Shown: in pieces, positions 11,276 through 23,236 of the stretch
Layout of the letters: each line of letters begins with the position of its first letter
How positions within the stretch are numbered: position 1 is the stretch's first letter
Source: Tetraselmis striata
Taxonomy: Eukaryota; Chlorophyta; Chlorodendrophyceae; Chlorodendrales; Chlorodendraceae
DNA: 64,000 bases
NCBI GenBank assembly: GCA_006384855.1
Contig: VCJN01000039.1
Span: 1 to 64,000 of the forward strand
Direction: 5' to 3'
The notes under the pieces: generated by a model
What the model saw: only the letters and a program-made list of their open reading frames with translations
Told to the model about the DNA's origin: nothing
Database searches by the model: none
Position numbers and translations under genes: made by a program

Positions 11276-12452
11276 TCATGCTACGTCATGCTGCAAACGG
11301 CCACGTTTCACGCCGTGCAAAGAGTGGCCTTTATACAAACCAGCGGCACGCAAGTGCCCCTTGAATCGGAAGTTCATAGCGGCACTGCTCATGCCATGGG
11401 CCCGAAATCCAGCCGGACGCCCAGCGGCCAGGGGACGAAACAGAAAGTCCGCCAAAGGCCACCCGGCATCAGCCATGGCGGTCGCATACCGGCCTAGCCG
11501 ACGGAGCAAACAAAGCGACTCACTGCCGGAGGGCAGCAGCTCCAACTCCCTGACGCCGCTGTGAGCGGTTAGGTTCCCCTTGGTCCCGTAACGGGGCTCT
11601 GCCAAAACACGGTCATCCGGGGTCAAACGACCGGCAACGATCGCGTCCCACGCAGGGCGTAGATCCACACCGCGCACCAGGAAATCGGTTAGTTCCATGG
11701 TGCCGGCCTCAAAACCACGGGCGGCGGTCTCCCACAAATACAACACGATGCAAACATCGCGATGCACCGCGGCAGTGACCACCAAGTCCGCGGTAGTCCG
11801 CAAGATCAGGCCATCCATGAACTGGACCAGCTCCGCCAGGGTCGCGTAGTCCAACGGCACGGCGCCACTCTCCACATACCCCAGCTCAACCAGGGCACGC
11901 TTATAACCACCCATGTATTTGACGACGCTCACGGCATACACGGGGTTGGCATGCTTAGGCACGCCCAGTTCACGTAGGGCCGTCGCCAGTTGCGACACAG
12001 CATGCCGCAGATATCCTGGGGACCGAAGCGGGTTGGCTCCCGTCACGCATCAGCTTGCGCCCATGATGATGGCGATGCCAATATTCCGCGAAGAATATTA
12101 GCACATCCCACTCGGTGCAGGTCTCCGGGGTAGGAGTCAACGGCGGAGGCACAGTGCTCGCCCGGCCTCGAATTCTCGCAGAATCCCGCGACGGCGCTGC
12201 GTAGTCACAGGCCTCTCGCAACGGGAGGCCACCCGCGCAGCGGAAGTCAGAGCAGCAGCCGAGCGAAGGGCATACTGCTGCACGGAAGCCGGGACAGCCG
12301 CCACCGCAGAGAGCGGAGAACTGCCGCCAGCGCCGCGTCCCCAGTCGCTCACGCCTTGAGGCGCCAGAAAGGCGCTGCGCTGCATCACTCGCAGGGACTG
12401 CACCCAGTCTTGACTGCCCTATGGGGCGGAGATCAGAAGGCGGCAACGCCAT
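11276..12452 (-). CDS. Tyrosine recombinase of the DIRS-like element, opposite strand
   Basis: The main frame (11276-12046) shows the two landmark boxes of the lambda-integrase superfamily: box I around LWETAARGFEAGTMELTDF (the catalytic Arg lies in TAARG) and a box-II-like segment HSLHGVKRGRLQH close to the C-terminus (His-x-x-Arg spacing). A frame upstream on the same strand (11970-12452) carries a DVLIFFAEYWHRHHHGR segment that resembles the N-terminal core-binding part. The enzyme would integrate a circular cDNA by strand exchange. It is transcribed towards the RT gene, so the two genes converge. It appears decayed. Confidence 0.7.
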
Positions 12453-14303
12453 TTAGTCAGCTCTGTTCGCCCCCGTGTTATATATTTCCGGCAAGTCCAG
12501 CCACAAGGCAACTGGGAATATAGGGAAGATTACTGCAAACATCATCAACGCCGAGATACACACCAAAAGGGCTAAGAAACCCAAATTGGGGCATAAATTG
12601 GGAAGGTCAACGTGTATTTCAGCAAGATCACCAGCAGCAGCAAAGAGGCCAGATAACTGCATCATGCCCTAGGGGCTGTATCAGTGGCCTAGGCGGACAA
12701 GAGGCAGAAGTTGAGGGCAGTGTATGATGACCCTAGGAAGGGTACCACACCACCCCAACTAAGTCGGGAGACAAAAGCGGATTCAAGTTCGGCATTTAAA
12801 AGGAATAAATAAATGCAGACACCGCAGGATGCGAATGGGAACCCTGGGGGGGATCACCACCATATGCGGATGGGGAATGAAAAGATCAGGACTTATCAGA
12901 CCGCGCAGGGGCGCCGGAGAAAAGTAGATCCAAAGTCGGGTTACGGGAATTCACATCGGTTAAATGAGGATAAATCATGGCAAACGAGGCACCTGCCATA
13001 ATTATCAGGAAAAGTGTTGCACTAATTTTCGGAGTTGCGGAGTTTCTCCGGGTTCGGCAAAAAAGGATTGCACGGGGTCATTCAGACGTTGGCTCCATCA
13101 GGAGAAAATTGTCCGAAAAAATGCCTGCATATACCCTGTTACCGGACTACGGGGGGCACCCAATCTGAAATTTAGAAAAGTTAACCAGGGCTACAGTGGA
13201 TACCGGGTCCTAGTACAAAGATTTCGGGCATTACATGAGCCGGAAAAGGAAGGCCAGGGGCATGCCAAAAAGGGACAAGCCCAGATTACAAGAGGTACCA
13301 CCGCATGGCGGGAACGGAAACCGCAAAGTACAATGACCACGACATGCTATGGGACTTCGTATTGCATATGTACAGCTGTACCCGCCTGTAGAACAGCGCA
13401 GAGCAATGCGTGCTCTGGGGTGAAGTGAGTAAATAAATACTTACATGAGCTAGCAGCAGTGAGTAAATAAATGCTAGCGACTATTGGCAAAAAGATAAAG
13501 TACTACTTCGTGGTTCCCATGGCTCTTTCTTGGTTCTTGGCTCCCTGTCCTCCTGCTCGACCTTGGTTTCGGGCTTTATGTCTCTCTTCTGCTGGCAACC
13601 TTTCATAGTTGCTGTTAGTTCTGTTGTAGTGCGCTTTTGTGAAAGCCCTGATGTAATTAAAATAAAGTACTACTGTCGCGTTAATGCTGTTGCTGCTGTG
13701 CTGGGCTGTGTGGCCTGGTACTGTCTGGCGCGCAGCGAAGCTCGGGCAGCAGCGGCAGCAAACGGGGCAGCAGCAGGGCCGCCGGCCGGCATCTGGCGCG
13801 GCACTACCAAGAAAAATCGCGACACGACGCGCGGGGCCCTGACGACACCCTCCCACTTGTACGACCCCGACACCGGCAGGCGGCGTCATTCTGCGCTCTG
13901 CTTGTTCCTTCGACTCGCCCTTTCCGAGCTGAAACCGACTTTAACCCTGCGAAATTTTGCGGCAGCTGCCCCAGTGCCCCACCGTGCCGCCTCGGCCTCA
14001 ACGCCCCCACAGGCAGCGAGCGCCTCGAACACTCGAGTACGGCGGGCAGTCGCAGAACACAACACTTGGCGCGGGGGCACTTGGGTGAGTCAGCGCCGCG
14101 TCAGCGTGGGCCCCCAGTAGGATCTGTTTGGCACTGCCACCACGCGCCCAGGCAAGCGGGCAGCCCCCGGCCGAGGAGGGAGGTCTCGGAGCGGCGGCAG
14201 AGGGGAGGATAGGGCAGCCGACGGCGGCGGCGCGCAGGCAGCACGGCCGACAGGCAGGAGCCCATCCGAGCTCGGCACAGTCGCGCACGGGGCGAGCGGG
14301 GCG
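12453..14303. other. Intergenic; probable upstream region of the F-box gene
   Basis: There is no convincing gene. GTGAGTAAATAAAT occurs twice (near 13425 and 13459). The 196-codon frame at 13530-14120 is Ala/Arg-rich and not recognisable; it probably reflects GC-rich promoter or 5' leader sequence of the gene starting at 14304. Confidence 0.4.
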
Positions 14304-17300
14304 ATGAGTGAGCGGCGCAGCAAGCGGCTGGCTACGCGGGCCAAGGACAGGGTGGCGTCGCCCACTTCAGTGGCAGTGCCCCGGCCCAAGATGGCCAGCC
14401 AGCCCCGCAAGGTGCCCCCCCCCCCCCCCCCCCCGCCCAATGTATGCAATGCCGAGAATCGCAGTGCGGCGCGCGCCATCCCGTCGGCGATGCCTGCAGG
14501 AAGGGGGCTAAACTCCCCGCACGATTGCCATTACGATGGGCTGCGCAGGCCAGCAAGTCCCCGCGCCAGGTGCTGCCAAGCAAGCGGCCAGTTGAGCCGG
14601 GGCAGTCCCCACTGGGGCGGCCCGCCAGCCACTGGGAATCGCTGCCGCTGCCGCTGCTGGCGCAGTGTCTGGCGCGCCTCGGGGAGCCGCGCGACCTGGC
14701 GTCCGCATCGCTGGTGTGCAAGCCCTGGGGCGAGGAGGCCGGTGAGGGGGCCGCGCCAGCCCGCAGGCTTTTGTTTACGAGCTCTTTTCAATGTATTCTG
14801 ATTCTTTATTTGTAAAGTAGTATCTAGTGGAGGCAGCTGAGGGCGGTGGGGTTGTTGCCCGCAGGCACGTCGCCCGCGTGGAAGAAGATATGGGAGGCGC
14901 GCGTCGGGACCTCGCCCATTTGGCGCTGGGCCTGCAGCCACGGCGGCTTCCGCGAGCAGCTGGCCGCCAGCCACGCGATGCAGGCGGGCGACTACAACAT
15001 CCGCACACTGCCCTTCTCGCGCCGGGTGCGCTGCTCCCCCCCCCCCTGTCCCTTCCTTGTCCCCATCCCACCCCATCCGCCCCCCACAGCGCATCACCCT
15101 CTCCCTCGCAGAGACTGCCCCCCCCCCCCCCCCCCTCTTCTGCACAACCACGCACCTGGAAACACACCTTCACGGCCGCCTTCACAATTATGACACGCTC
15201 GGCGCCCTCCTCAACGCTTTCCATATCCTCGACGCTGACACGCTTACCCCCCCCCCCCCCCCCCTGCGCCTGCCAGGATGGCGCAGTGCTGGAGGTATTG
15301 CTGCTGGATGGTGACCCTCAGCGGATCATCACGCTGCAGCAGCGCCCCTTCCACCCCCAGGTGCGCCCACCGAGTGATGGCAGCTGCAGCAGAAAGGAGG
15401 TGGTGAGGGACACATGAGGCGGCAGGGAATGGGGGAATGGGGGGCATTGACGGGGCTGACAGCGGGATGGGGCGCTGGCCTGTCCCTCAGGCGTACCGCC
15501 TCTCCGGGCTGACGCTCAAGGTGTGGGACGAGGCGGCGCTGCGGCGGGAGTCGCCGCTGCTAGTTGTGCATGACGTGCTCAAGCACTCGCAGGCACGCCC
15601 CGCGCCCTCCCCCCGCCCTCATCGCCCCCCCCCCCACCCCTCTCTCCCCCGCGGCCCGGGCCACCCCTGCCTTACCCATGTGTGCTGAGACAGTCGGACG
15701 TCACCACGCAGACGGAGGACGGGCTGCTGCTGTGCTGGAAGGTGGACGAGAACGAGATCATCCGCGTGGCGGGGCAGGGTGCGGGCACCCCCGCACCCAC
15801 CCGCATGGAAGGGGACAAGGGAGAAGGGGAAGGGGAAAGGAGGCGGGGGGGGGGGGGGGGGGGGAGAGGGGGGGGGGGGGCTCTCGCTATGCTGCCTCAT
15901 GCCTGCAACCTCCGACAGCAAACCAAGGCCCTGGGCAGCATAGGGGGCCGGGGGCAACTCGGGCTCCGCCATGCGGCCAATGCACTCAATCCCGCAGGCT
16001 ACGCCCACGGCGCCATTCATTGGCCCTTTTTTTGAAAATAGGGATCGCAATTTAGTGCATTGCTGGAAGCGCCAGTGGACCCGGCCGCACGCGTGCAGGC
16101 AGGGTGCCCGAGCAGGGAGTACTTACCTGCACGGGCGCTGGCGCAGTGAGAATGTGAACACTGCGACTACGAACCTGCCGTGGCTGCCAGAGGTTGAATG
16201 CAGATGAACCCATCGCGGAACTGTAGCGAGTGTTCTTAGAGGTTGTGTGCCAGCCCAGTTTGAGGCTTCGGGTAGTGGTGCAGGTTTTCCCACAATGGTC
16301 AGGGGGGATGTTTCGGTGCATTTGAATGCATTCTTCGTGATGCATTTTCGAAGTATCCCCTAGAACGCATTGCAGGGGATGCATCAAGAAGAACGCATTT
16401 GAATGCATCGAATGTGGGGAATGACGACTGATAGAATCATGACGGAATTTCTTTGCGATGCTCCCCATCCCCGGGTCATCAGACGCGTTGGCAGACACAC
16501 ACTGTCTCCGGGCTCAGTGTCACTGTGCGGCGTCATTCATGATTACCTTATAATGGGTTTGTGTGGAGCAGTGCGTGAAAGAAGGGGGTCCGTGGGGGGG
16601 GGGGGGGGGGGGGAGCCGCACGGAGGAGTGGCTGACCCGCCGCCTGCGCCGCGTCTTTGCCTTCAGAGGAGGCCAGCGCCAGCAGCGACCGCGACGGCAT
16701 CACCTCCGTGAAGAACTGGGCGTCGGACAACCGCATCCGGTGCTGCCTGGTGGACCCGAGGAGCGCGAGCGTGCGCGAGGTCCCCATCGAGTCCTCCTTT
16801 GGGAACGGCCCCATCCCGCACGAGTGGATGGACATCCCGGGCGGCGGCGTCGCGTCCGTGTCGTACCAGGCGGACATTAATGCCGTGGGCGACCCCACGT
16901 GAGCCCCCCCCCCCCCCCCCCCCCTTCCCCCCTTCACGCTCCTCCCGACCTCTTCCTGCCTCTTTCCTGCATGGAGCTCCAGGCTGGGGATGGCATACCG
17001 GCAGTCCAGATACCTATCCAACCACAGCTGTCGGCATCCATGCTAAATGTGAGTTACGACAGAATGGAGGGGTCTGACTCCCCCCTCCCCCTCCTTGTCT
17101 CCCTTTGCTTTGCTTATTCAGCAACCAGCGCATCGTCGCCATCCTGTTTGACACACTCACGGGGCAGAGGATCCTAACAGCCACCGCGTCGCTGGAGGGC
17201 GAGGCGCCGCCGCCGCCGACCATCATGGGCGAGGCGGAACCCTGCATGCTGCTGGCGCGCAGCTCGTGCGTCATCGGGGAGCAGGACAAGGTGCGCCCCC

Positions 17301-19293
17301 CCCCCCCCCCCCCCCCCCCCCCACCCCTGCCTACAATCACAATTGATAAACCTCAACGCATCCGATCTCGGTTCATTAGGGGGATTGATTGATGCCAGTG
17401 CATAAATCGATGCCTGTGGCTGGTAATTGCCCCCCTTGCTATCGCCCACCCATTGCAATCCGATTGCATTTGCTCATGGCAGTGTGTACCGCTTCTTGAT
17501 GTGGGCCCTCCCTAACCCCCGTCCGGCCTCAGAATGCACTGCCAGGATGACGCTGGGACACACCGGTGACGCTGACAGTGGGTGTGCTGCCGATGTGGCA
17601 GAAGCTGGTGCTGGCGACGGCGTGCCTGTTTGATCACCGCGTGTACCGCTGGGAGATCCCGCACGACTGGCAGTCGCGCTACCAGCGCCGCGTGCGCCAG
17701 GGCGGCGCCGCCGAGGCGGTGGAGGACGCCCAGCTGCAGCTGCTGTTCTCCTGCCCGCAGCAGGAGCAGATCTATGACGTCGCCATGAGCTCCCCCGGTA
17801 GCCGCATCTACGTCGTCGGCCAGGTTGGGGCGCTTCCCCTCCCCCCCCCCCCCCCCACGATTCCCGCCTAAGGGGGACGACGCTCTGCCGGCGGCTCTGT
17901 TGACCTCCGAACTCCATTGACCTCCACTGACCCCCGCCTCTATCGGCCTCGCGGCTACCGACAACGCATGTCAGGGCCTATTTGCGCATCATGATGATCC
18001 TTGCTCCTCCTCCCCCCCCCCCCCCCACCCCCGGCCCTCCGGCGAAGCGGAACTAACTGTCGCGAAGTGCGCCGACAGCAACCCTGCATGCACATCCTTT
18101 ACTTTACCGGGTGCCAACCAACTCTGCGAATGAAAACCAGCCTGCCCTACCCGCCAGAGATCAAATACGGACAAAACCACAGCGGAACTGTGGGAAATGT
18201 CTTGATGGGTAATAATGCATGCAAGCCCGGTTGGAATTGTGTGACAAGAGTTTTTTATCGGTGAGTCAGCGCCCGCCGGGGTGTGTTGTGTACTCACTCA
18301 CATGATGAATGTTTTGATTATGATATGACATCGTTTATTGATCCACTACCTCAAGTGTGGTGCACTGTTATGTTGTAACTAACAGTGCAGTACATCGCAA
18401 CGTCCAGGGTGTGACACAAGCTCCGAAATTCAATGTAATGAGGCGATACCCCCCCTCAGAATCACAATGACACTCTCGACACGGCGGCATGATGTCGCGT
18501 ACACACCCATAGCAGCTCAAGTGTACACCGTGCTCGCAGCATATACATAGGCACCGCCATTGTCTTGAAAGCCAAGCCGCGCCATGGGTGCTGAAGCAAC
18601 GCAGTGCGCCGCAAGGGGGGGGGGGGGGGGGGGGGCGCTGACGAGCGCGCCGCTCCCGCGCGCTTGACGCCTGCAGGAGAGCCTGTTCATCTTCAACCCT
18701 GACGGTCGGCCGCTGTGCGCGATCAGCATGGCGGAGTGGCCGGGCCTCTTCCCAAACGCGCTCTTCATGCAGGTGCTGCCCGGACGCGCTGCTGGCCGCC
18801 AACCCTTCCCCTTCCCTCCCCCGACTTGTCGCCACATGACCCAAATTTGACCTAGCATGACCTATCCCGTCACCGCTGGCCCTGTTCCGTCAAAACCGCA
18901 AGCCCCATCGCGGCGCTTTTTTCCGCTGGCCATATGCGCACCGCGTGCACGCTGTTCCCTGTTCAGCTGCTCGTTTCTCCGCCACATCGATGGCTCAGCC
19001 GACCTGCTCAGCGTGCGTTGCGGTGTCGCCCGAGTTACAAGGCGGCTACTGTGGCATCACCCCTAGAATGTACCTCCCCACGGATGACGGCGCACATATA
19101 ATTATAACCCTTATTCTAAGCCCACAATGTGTCTGGCATGGAACATTCGTTTGTTAGAGGTCCATGAGAGATTCCTTGATATGATACCCTCCCCCGCCCG
19201 CCCCCCGTTTGCGCACGTATTTGAGGGGGGGGGGGGGTATTTTCGAGAGAGCGGTAATGTCACCATGGAGAGGAGACCTTTTCATCACACACG

Positions 19294-19338
<45 letters not shown>

Positions 19339-22258
19339 CAAACAACACACAAACTGCAATCAGCGTGCAGGCGGGAAAGAGTATTGTATGTATATCGATG
19401 CCGCAATTTAAACAGCGATCGCATGGCTGGATAAGCCAGGCGAGGACAGCAAGGAATAACAGTGCGCGGACCTGCTTTAAGCTCGAAGGATGTCTATGGC
19501 AAAACAGCGGCGGCCGCACTGTGGTGCCCACCAAGTGGCTGCATTTGTACCTCTGACTCTCTGCTCGACACCAAAGTGCCTCGTGCCGCTGGATCATTTA
19601 TGCGCCTGAGCCCCCCCCCCAAACAATGGGTTCGCCGCAGGACGTGGGCGCCTTCTCCTGGCCGCTGCCCAACACCTCCAAGATCGCGTTCCACCTGGAC
19701 ACCACCAACGCGATCTACCTCGTCGACCTGGAGGCGCGGCCGCGGATCCAGTGGCCGCCGGGCCCCGCCAACAGCGTGGGCGAGGGCTGGGGCTACGCCA
19801 CCGCCGTGTTCGCGGCGGACAGCCCGGAGGAGATGGGCTCCGAGCTGCACGACCCCGACGGCCTCATGTCCTGGGCGCCCACTGGCCCGCCCGAGTGGCG
19901 CAACCTCAAGCACCGCCTCTACAAGGCAAGCCCCCCCCCCCCCCCCCCCACCCACCGCAAACAACCCCTCTCAAACCCATGTGACAAACCCTCAGAAGGC
20001 AGGGTTACCCTCGCGGGGTGGGGTGGGACGAAAACCCTATGTGATGGTTTTCCCAAGCCCTAAAGTACTTTTTAGGGCAGAGCGGCTTTTCCTTGGCAGC
20101 TGCCGGGGTTCAACATGAGCATCATGAGCATCAACATGCAGACCCTGACACAGAAACCCTAATGCCTCATCTGCCCTCTGTTCCACCCTGCACCATTTGA
20201 TTGGGTCCCACTGTCCAGCAAGGAATGCGTCGTCCTGCCGCGGCGGGCCGGGAGGCTGGCATAGTGCTTTTTTTGGTGACTAAATTTGTTCGACATGTCG
20301 CGGTGCAACATCATGATGTCTAGCGCCCCGCCCAGCGCGTGGGTACGATATGAAGCCCTAACTAACCATGCCCCCCCCCCCCCCCCCCCCTTCTCCCCCC
20401 CCCCCCCCCCCCCGTTTCGCGTGTTCCGGCAGGTGGCGGGGCACCTCCACATGAAGCCCAAGCCGGTGCAAAACCCCGGGCACGGCCGCGGGCAGGTGCG
20501 CTGCCGCCGCTGCCGCCTCCCCCCCCCCCCCCCCCCCCCCCCGCCCCCCACCACCGAAGCACCACACCGCCCGGAAATCGATCTGACGTACGTCCGGGCG
20601 CCAGCCCACTTATGAGGGGCCTTATTGTTACAAGCCTCGAAAGGGGAAAGTTATGAGAACGTTCGCTACAGTCCCGGTATGGTTTTGAGGGCAGGGTCTC
20701 ATTTGCAGTGTTCTATCTCATCGGCACCGCAGCGAATGTCCTGACACCCCCTCCCCCCCCGCCCATTCCTCCCTCCCTTCCACAGCGCTCCCTGCACGAC
20801 CCCACCATTGTGGAGTACACCCACTGCGGGCGCGTGATGGTCACGGTTGCCGACACAACGCTGCCGGGCACGCAGCGCTCGCTCAGCGCGCAGCCGCAGG
20901 TATGCCTTGGCGCATGATGCCCCGCGGCAGCTCACTCTCCCCCCCCCCCCCCCCCCCCCCCGCCACCCCCCCCCCCAACCCAACCCCCACACACACACTA
21001 TGCCATGCTCTCACGGCCTTGCACGGCCATGCTGGTAGTGCTCACACTCCTGTGGGAAGGATGTCAGAAAGAGACGAAGGAAAGAATTGAAATATAACCA
21101 TGGCCATCCGCGCTTTTGTGGGACAGTGTACCATGTGTCGGCCAGGGACCTGCCCATGCCGATGTCCATGCTGTACCCTACCCTACCTATCCCCATGCTG
21201 GCTGCTGTACTGGGCCACGCCCTTCCTTGGTCTCAGGACGCTCAAGGTCGTGGTTGCTCGGGCTGAGCGTGCCACTTAGTTGCGGGCAGACACGCCGCGA
21301 CGTAGTCGTTACGCCCCTGCATATTGCATATAAACGTGGCCTACACTCGGCCAGCATTTAGTCCTTGCGTGCATCGGCGGTAATCTGTTACGTGGCACAT
21401 AGTAAATAACACCGGGTAACGTGGGCGCAATCATCGCGATCTGCGCGTGTTTAGCGTTTTAGGGTTTAGGGTTGGGATTTCCGGGCTGACCTCGAAACAT
21501 GAAACCCTAGAAGCCCTGCGTACAGCCCCCAGCCATGCTCTCCCATGCTCCCACACGCATGCTGCACATGGCTGATGCCGCCGAGGCTGTGGCGCTGCCG
21601 TCGCTGTGCCCCGCGCAGACGCCGAGCGAAGGGTGGGACTGGGGCCGGCAGCACACGGCGCCCGTGGTGCCCGGGAAGGCGGCGCGGCACTACCAGCGCT
21701 GCCTCATGCTGATCAACACCGAGACGGGGAGGGCGTTCCGGAGCATCCCGCTGCGCAACTCGGTGGTCGAGGCGGTGCACAGCGCCGGGTCCACCATCGC
21801 TGTGGCGGTCGCGCGCGGGGTGAGGGCCAGCCCCCCGGCATACCTACCCGCCTCGCCTCCGAAACAGAGGGTGTTGTAGGTGTATTCTATGTGCGGTGGT
21901 CGCACTTCCTCAGCTCCGCGGATGGCGGCGCGGTAATGCGTCAACGCTAATAAGAACGCGCCCTACCTGCCAGAAGTCAATTGCCGAATAAACGACAGCG
22001 GAACTAAAGCGAATTCATGCAAATGTTCTTACAGGTTGCAGGCAAAGCCCAATTCGATGGTTGTAATAGTACGGGTATATTTGCGAGTAAGCGCCCGTGA
22101 GTTGCAGTGTGTGGTATACTCATTCGAATGTATATAATATTATATATATATAATATATATGCATACATCTATATATATATACGCGTGTACATATGTATGT
22201 ACATAGATACATGTATACATTCATATTCATATTCACATACATATATATATACATACAC

Positions 22259-22308
<50 letters not shown>

Positions 22309-23236
22309 ATTTTTATGTGTCTATATTTGTATATATTTGAACGTGTCTATATGTATGTATGTCTCTGCCTGTATGTATGTATGTGTATGTATGTATGTAT
22401 TGTATACTGTACTTGGGACGGTGGCTTCTACTGCCCCTTTGCCACTGCAGTACCTGTTTGGGCTCCGGCTCAATTTCAAAACCATCACATTCATAAGGAT
22501 GGGCAGAGCTCAAATCTAGACGAAATAATAGCGGAATGAATGACGGCAGTCAGACCCATTTGCCCGCGCCTCGATTTTGAGAATTGTAATGCGGGTTCTT
22601 ATCCTTTGCGCCGGCACCCGTAAACAAGGTGGGCTGTACTCTTGTGCACCGTCAAACAGATTAATAACACTCAAGCGCAATATTATGTGCTGTATTGGCA
22701 AGTAGCATAGGACTGCCTCGCTCTGTACGGATGGTCGGGTTGTCGCCCTGCTGCGGGCAGTATTCTCTACCTGCCCGTTCCTCTCAAGGTTCATTCCGAG
22801 CAACGCAAGCCTCCGAACCACCCTCCCTTCGTGACGCCTACAGGCAAACCGGCTCGACGCCTCCTCCAGGATCGCCAAATGGCTGTTTTCGTTTGTTTGT
22901 TTATTGATGCGGATAGGCATGCGCCCTTTTCCCCACGGAGGCGTTATCATGTTTGATATACCCCCGGTGCTTATCCCCCCCCTTACCCCCCGGCCCCCCT
23001 TGAATGACCTCCTCCACCAACGGCCTGCTTGCCGGATCCGACCCGTGCTGAGGCCCCGCTCCGACTGCTGCGCGCCACGGCAGGACACGTACCACACGAC
23101 GGAGGGCGCGCTGCTGCTGGTGAACTTCGGGCGACGGCAGCAGCCCGACGCGGCCTCGAAGGGCAAGATGGCGCAGCCTGCCGGCGCGGCGCGCGCCCAA
23201 GGTCGGGCGGGTGGCCGCCGCCGCCGCCGCCGCTGA
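14304..23236 (+). CDS. F-box protein, 15-exon host gene
   Basis: I can trace 15 exons that stay in phase for 755 codons: 14304-14411, 14549-14741, 14865-15025, 15277-15360, 15491-15592, 15694-15778, 16667-16898, 17122-17290, 17602-17823, 18677-18772, 19641-19925, 20433-20495, 20786-20899, 21619-21819, 23084-23236. All introns end in AG. Twelve start with GT, and introns 5 and 11 start with GC. Residues about 58-100 form an F-box (WESLPLPLLAQCLARLG, then ASASLVCKPW and a WKKIWEARV tail), with an intron inside it. F-box proteins bind SKP1 and recruit substrates to SCF ubiquitin ligases. The rest (about 110-740) has short hydrophobic strands with aromatic residues that could form a beta-propeller, but I cannot assign a known substrate-binding repeat. 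The C-terminus is a run of Arg codons. The start is the first ATG before the conserved exon; exons 1 and 9 are the least certain at their 5' limits. Confidence 0.75.
16118..16290 (+). repeat. Dispersed intronic repeat, copy 1 (intron 6)
   Basis: It shares the core TGCCAGAGGTTGAATG...GCGGAACTGTAGCGAG...TGTTCTTAGAGGTT with 18136-18308 and 21957-22130. Its left edge (GAGTACTTACCTGC...GGGCGCTG) resembles the complement of the right edge of those copies, suggesting inverted ends and a MITE-like or introner-like origin. Confidence 0.5.
16300..16425. repeat. Short inverted/direct repeat cluster around GCATTTGAATGCAT
   Basis: GCATTTGAATGCAT is a near-perfect palindrome present near 16319 and 16396, with related TGATGCATTTTCG between them, forming a potential hairpin inside intron 6. 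Confidence 0.5.
18136..18308 (+). repeat. Dispersed intronic repeat, copy 2 (intron 9)
   Basis: It aligns with the copies at 16118-16290 and 21957-22130: CGCCAGAGATCAAAT, CAGCGGAACTGTGG, then GAGTCAGCGCCCG and TGTGTACTCACTCA at the right edge. Confidence 0.55.
19296..19337. repeat. (CA)n microsatellite in intron 10
   Basis: About 21 uninterrupted CA units. Confidence 0.95.
21957..22130 (+). repeat. Dispersed intronic repeat, copy 3 (intron 14)
   Basis: It shares TGCCAGAAGTCAAT, ACAGCGGAACTAAAGCG, ATGTTCTTACAGGTTG, GAGTAAGCGCCCG and TATACTCATTCG with the copies in introns 6 and 9. Confidence 0.55.
22127..22420. repeat. AT-rich and (GT)n microsatellite cluster in intron 14
   Basis: A TA-rich tract (22127-22262) runs into about 20 GT units (22266-22307), followed by degenerate TATG repeats (22320-22405). 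Confidence 0.9.

Larger units (their letters stand above)
4890..12452 (+). mobile_element. DIRS-like (Kangaroo/PAT-type) tyrosine-recombinase retroelement
   Basis: In order the element has gag-like frames (4890-6492), a C5-methyltransferase-like domain (6973-8763), a reverse transcriptase/RNase H (8801-11091), and on the opposite strand a tyrosine recombinase (11276-12452). DIRS-group elements move through a circular intermediate joined by the recombinase rather than by a DDE integrase. An inverted recombinase gene is, from memory, a feature of the Volvox Kangaroo elements. I could not find the split direct or inverted terminal repeats, so the outer limits are approximate and may extend to about 4.0 and 13.4 kb. 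Coding is spread over several frames with a handful of breaks or natural overlaps, so it should be treated as a decayed copy. Confidence 0.75.
14415..20961 (+). repeat. Long poly-C and poly-G runs in most introns of the F-box gene
   Basis: Runs of C on the coding strand lie at 14415-14434, 15118-15135, 15247-15264, 16904-16924, 17296-17322, 17841-17856, 18012-18026, 19931-19949, 20371-20390, 20395-20413, 20519-20542 and 20939-20961. Runs of G lie at 15845-15864, 15868-15880, 16594-16613, 18615-18635 and 19225-19237. In introns 1, 7, 8 and 11 the C run begins within six bases of the 5' splice site. No exon of this gene contains such a run. Confidence 0.9.

Noticed and set aside
3996-13430. Terminal repeats of the DIRS-like element
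   Set aside because: The 119-bp tandem duplication at the left has no counterpart at the right end, so I cannot claim it as the split repeats typical of the class.
13530-14120. 196-codon plus-strand frame before the F-box gene
   Set aside because: Low-complexity Ala/Arg composition and no homology; more likely promoter or 5' leader sequence.
14000-21000. Many Gly-, Pro- or Arg-rich frames on both strands across the F-box locus
   Set aside because: They arise from poly-C/poly-G runs and GC-rich exons read in other frames; the spliced gene explains the region.
21460-21490. TTTAGGGTTTAGGG, a plant-type telomere motif
   Set aside because: Only two units, inside an intron of the F-box gene. Too short to be a telomere or a meaningful interstitial array.
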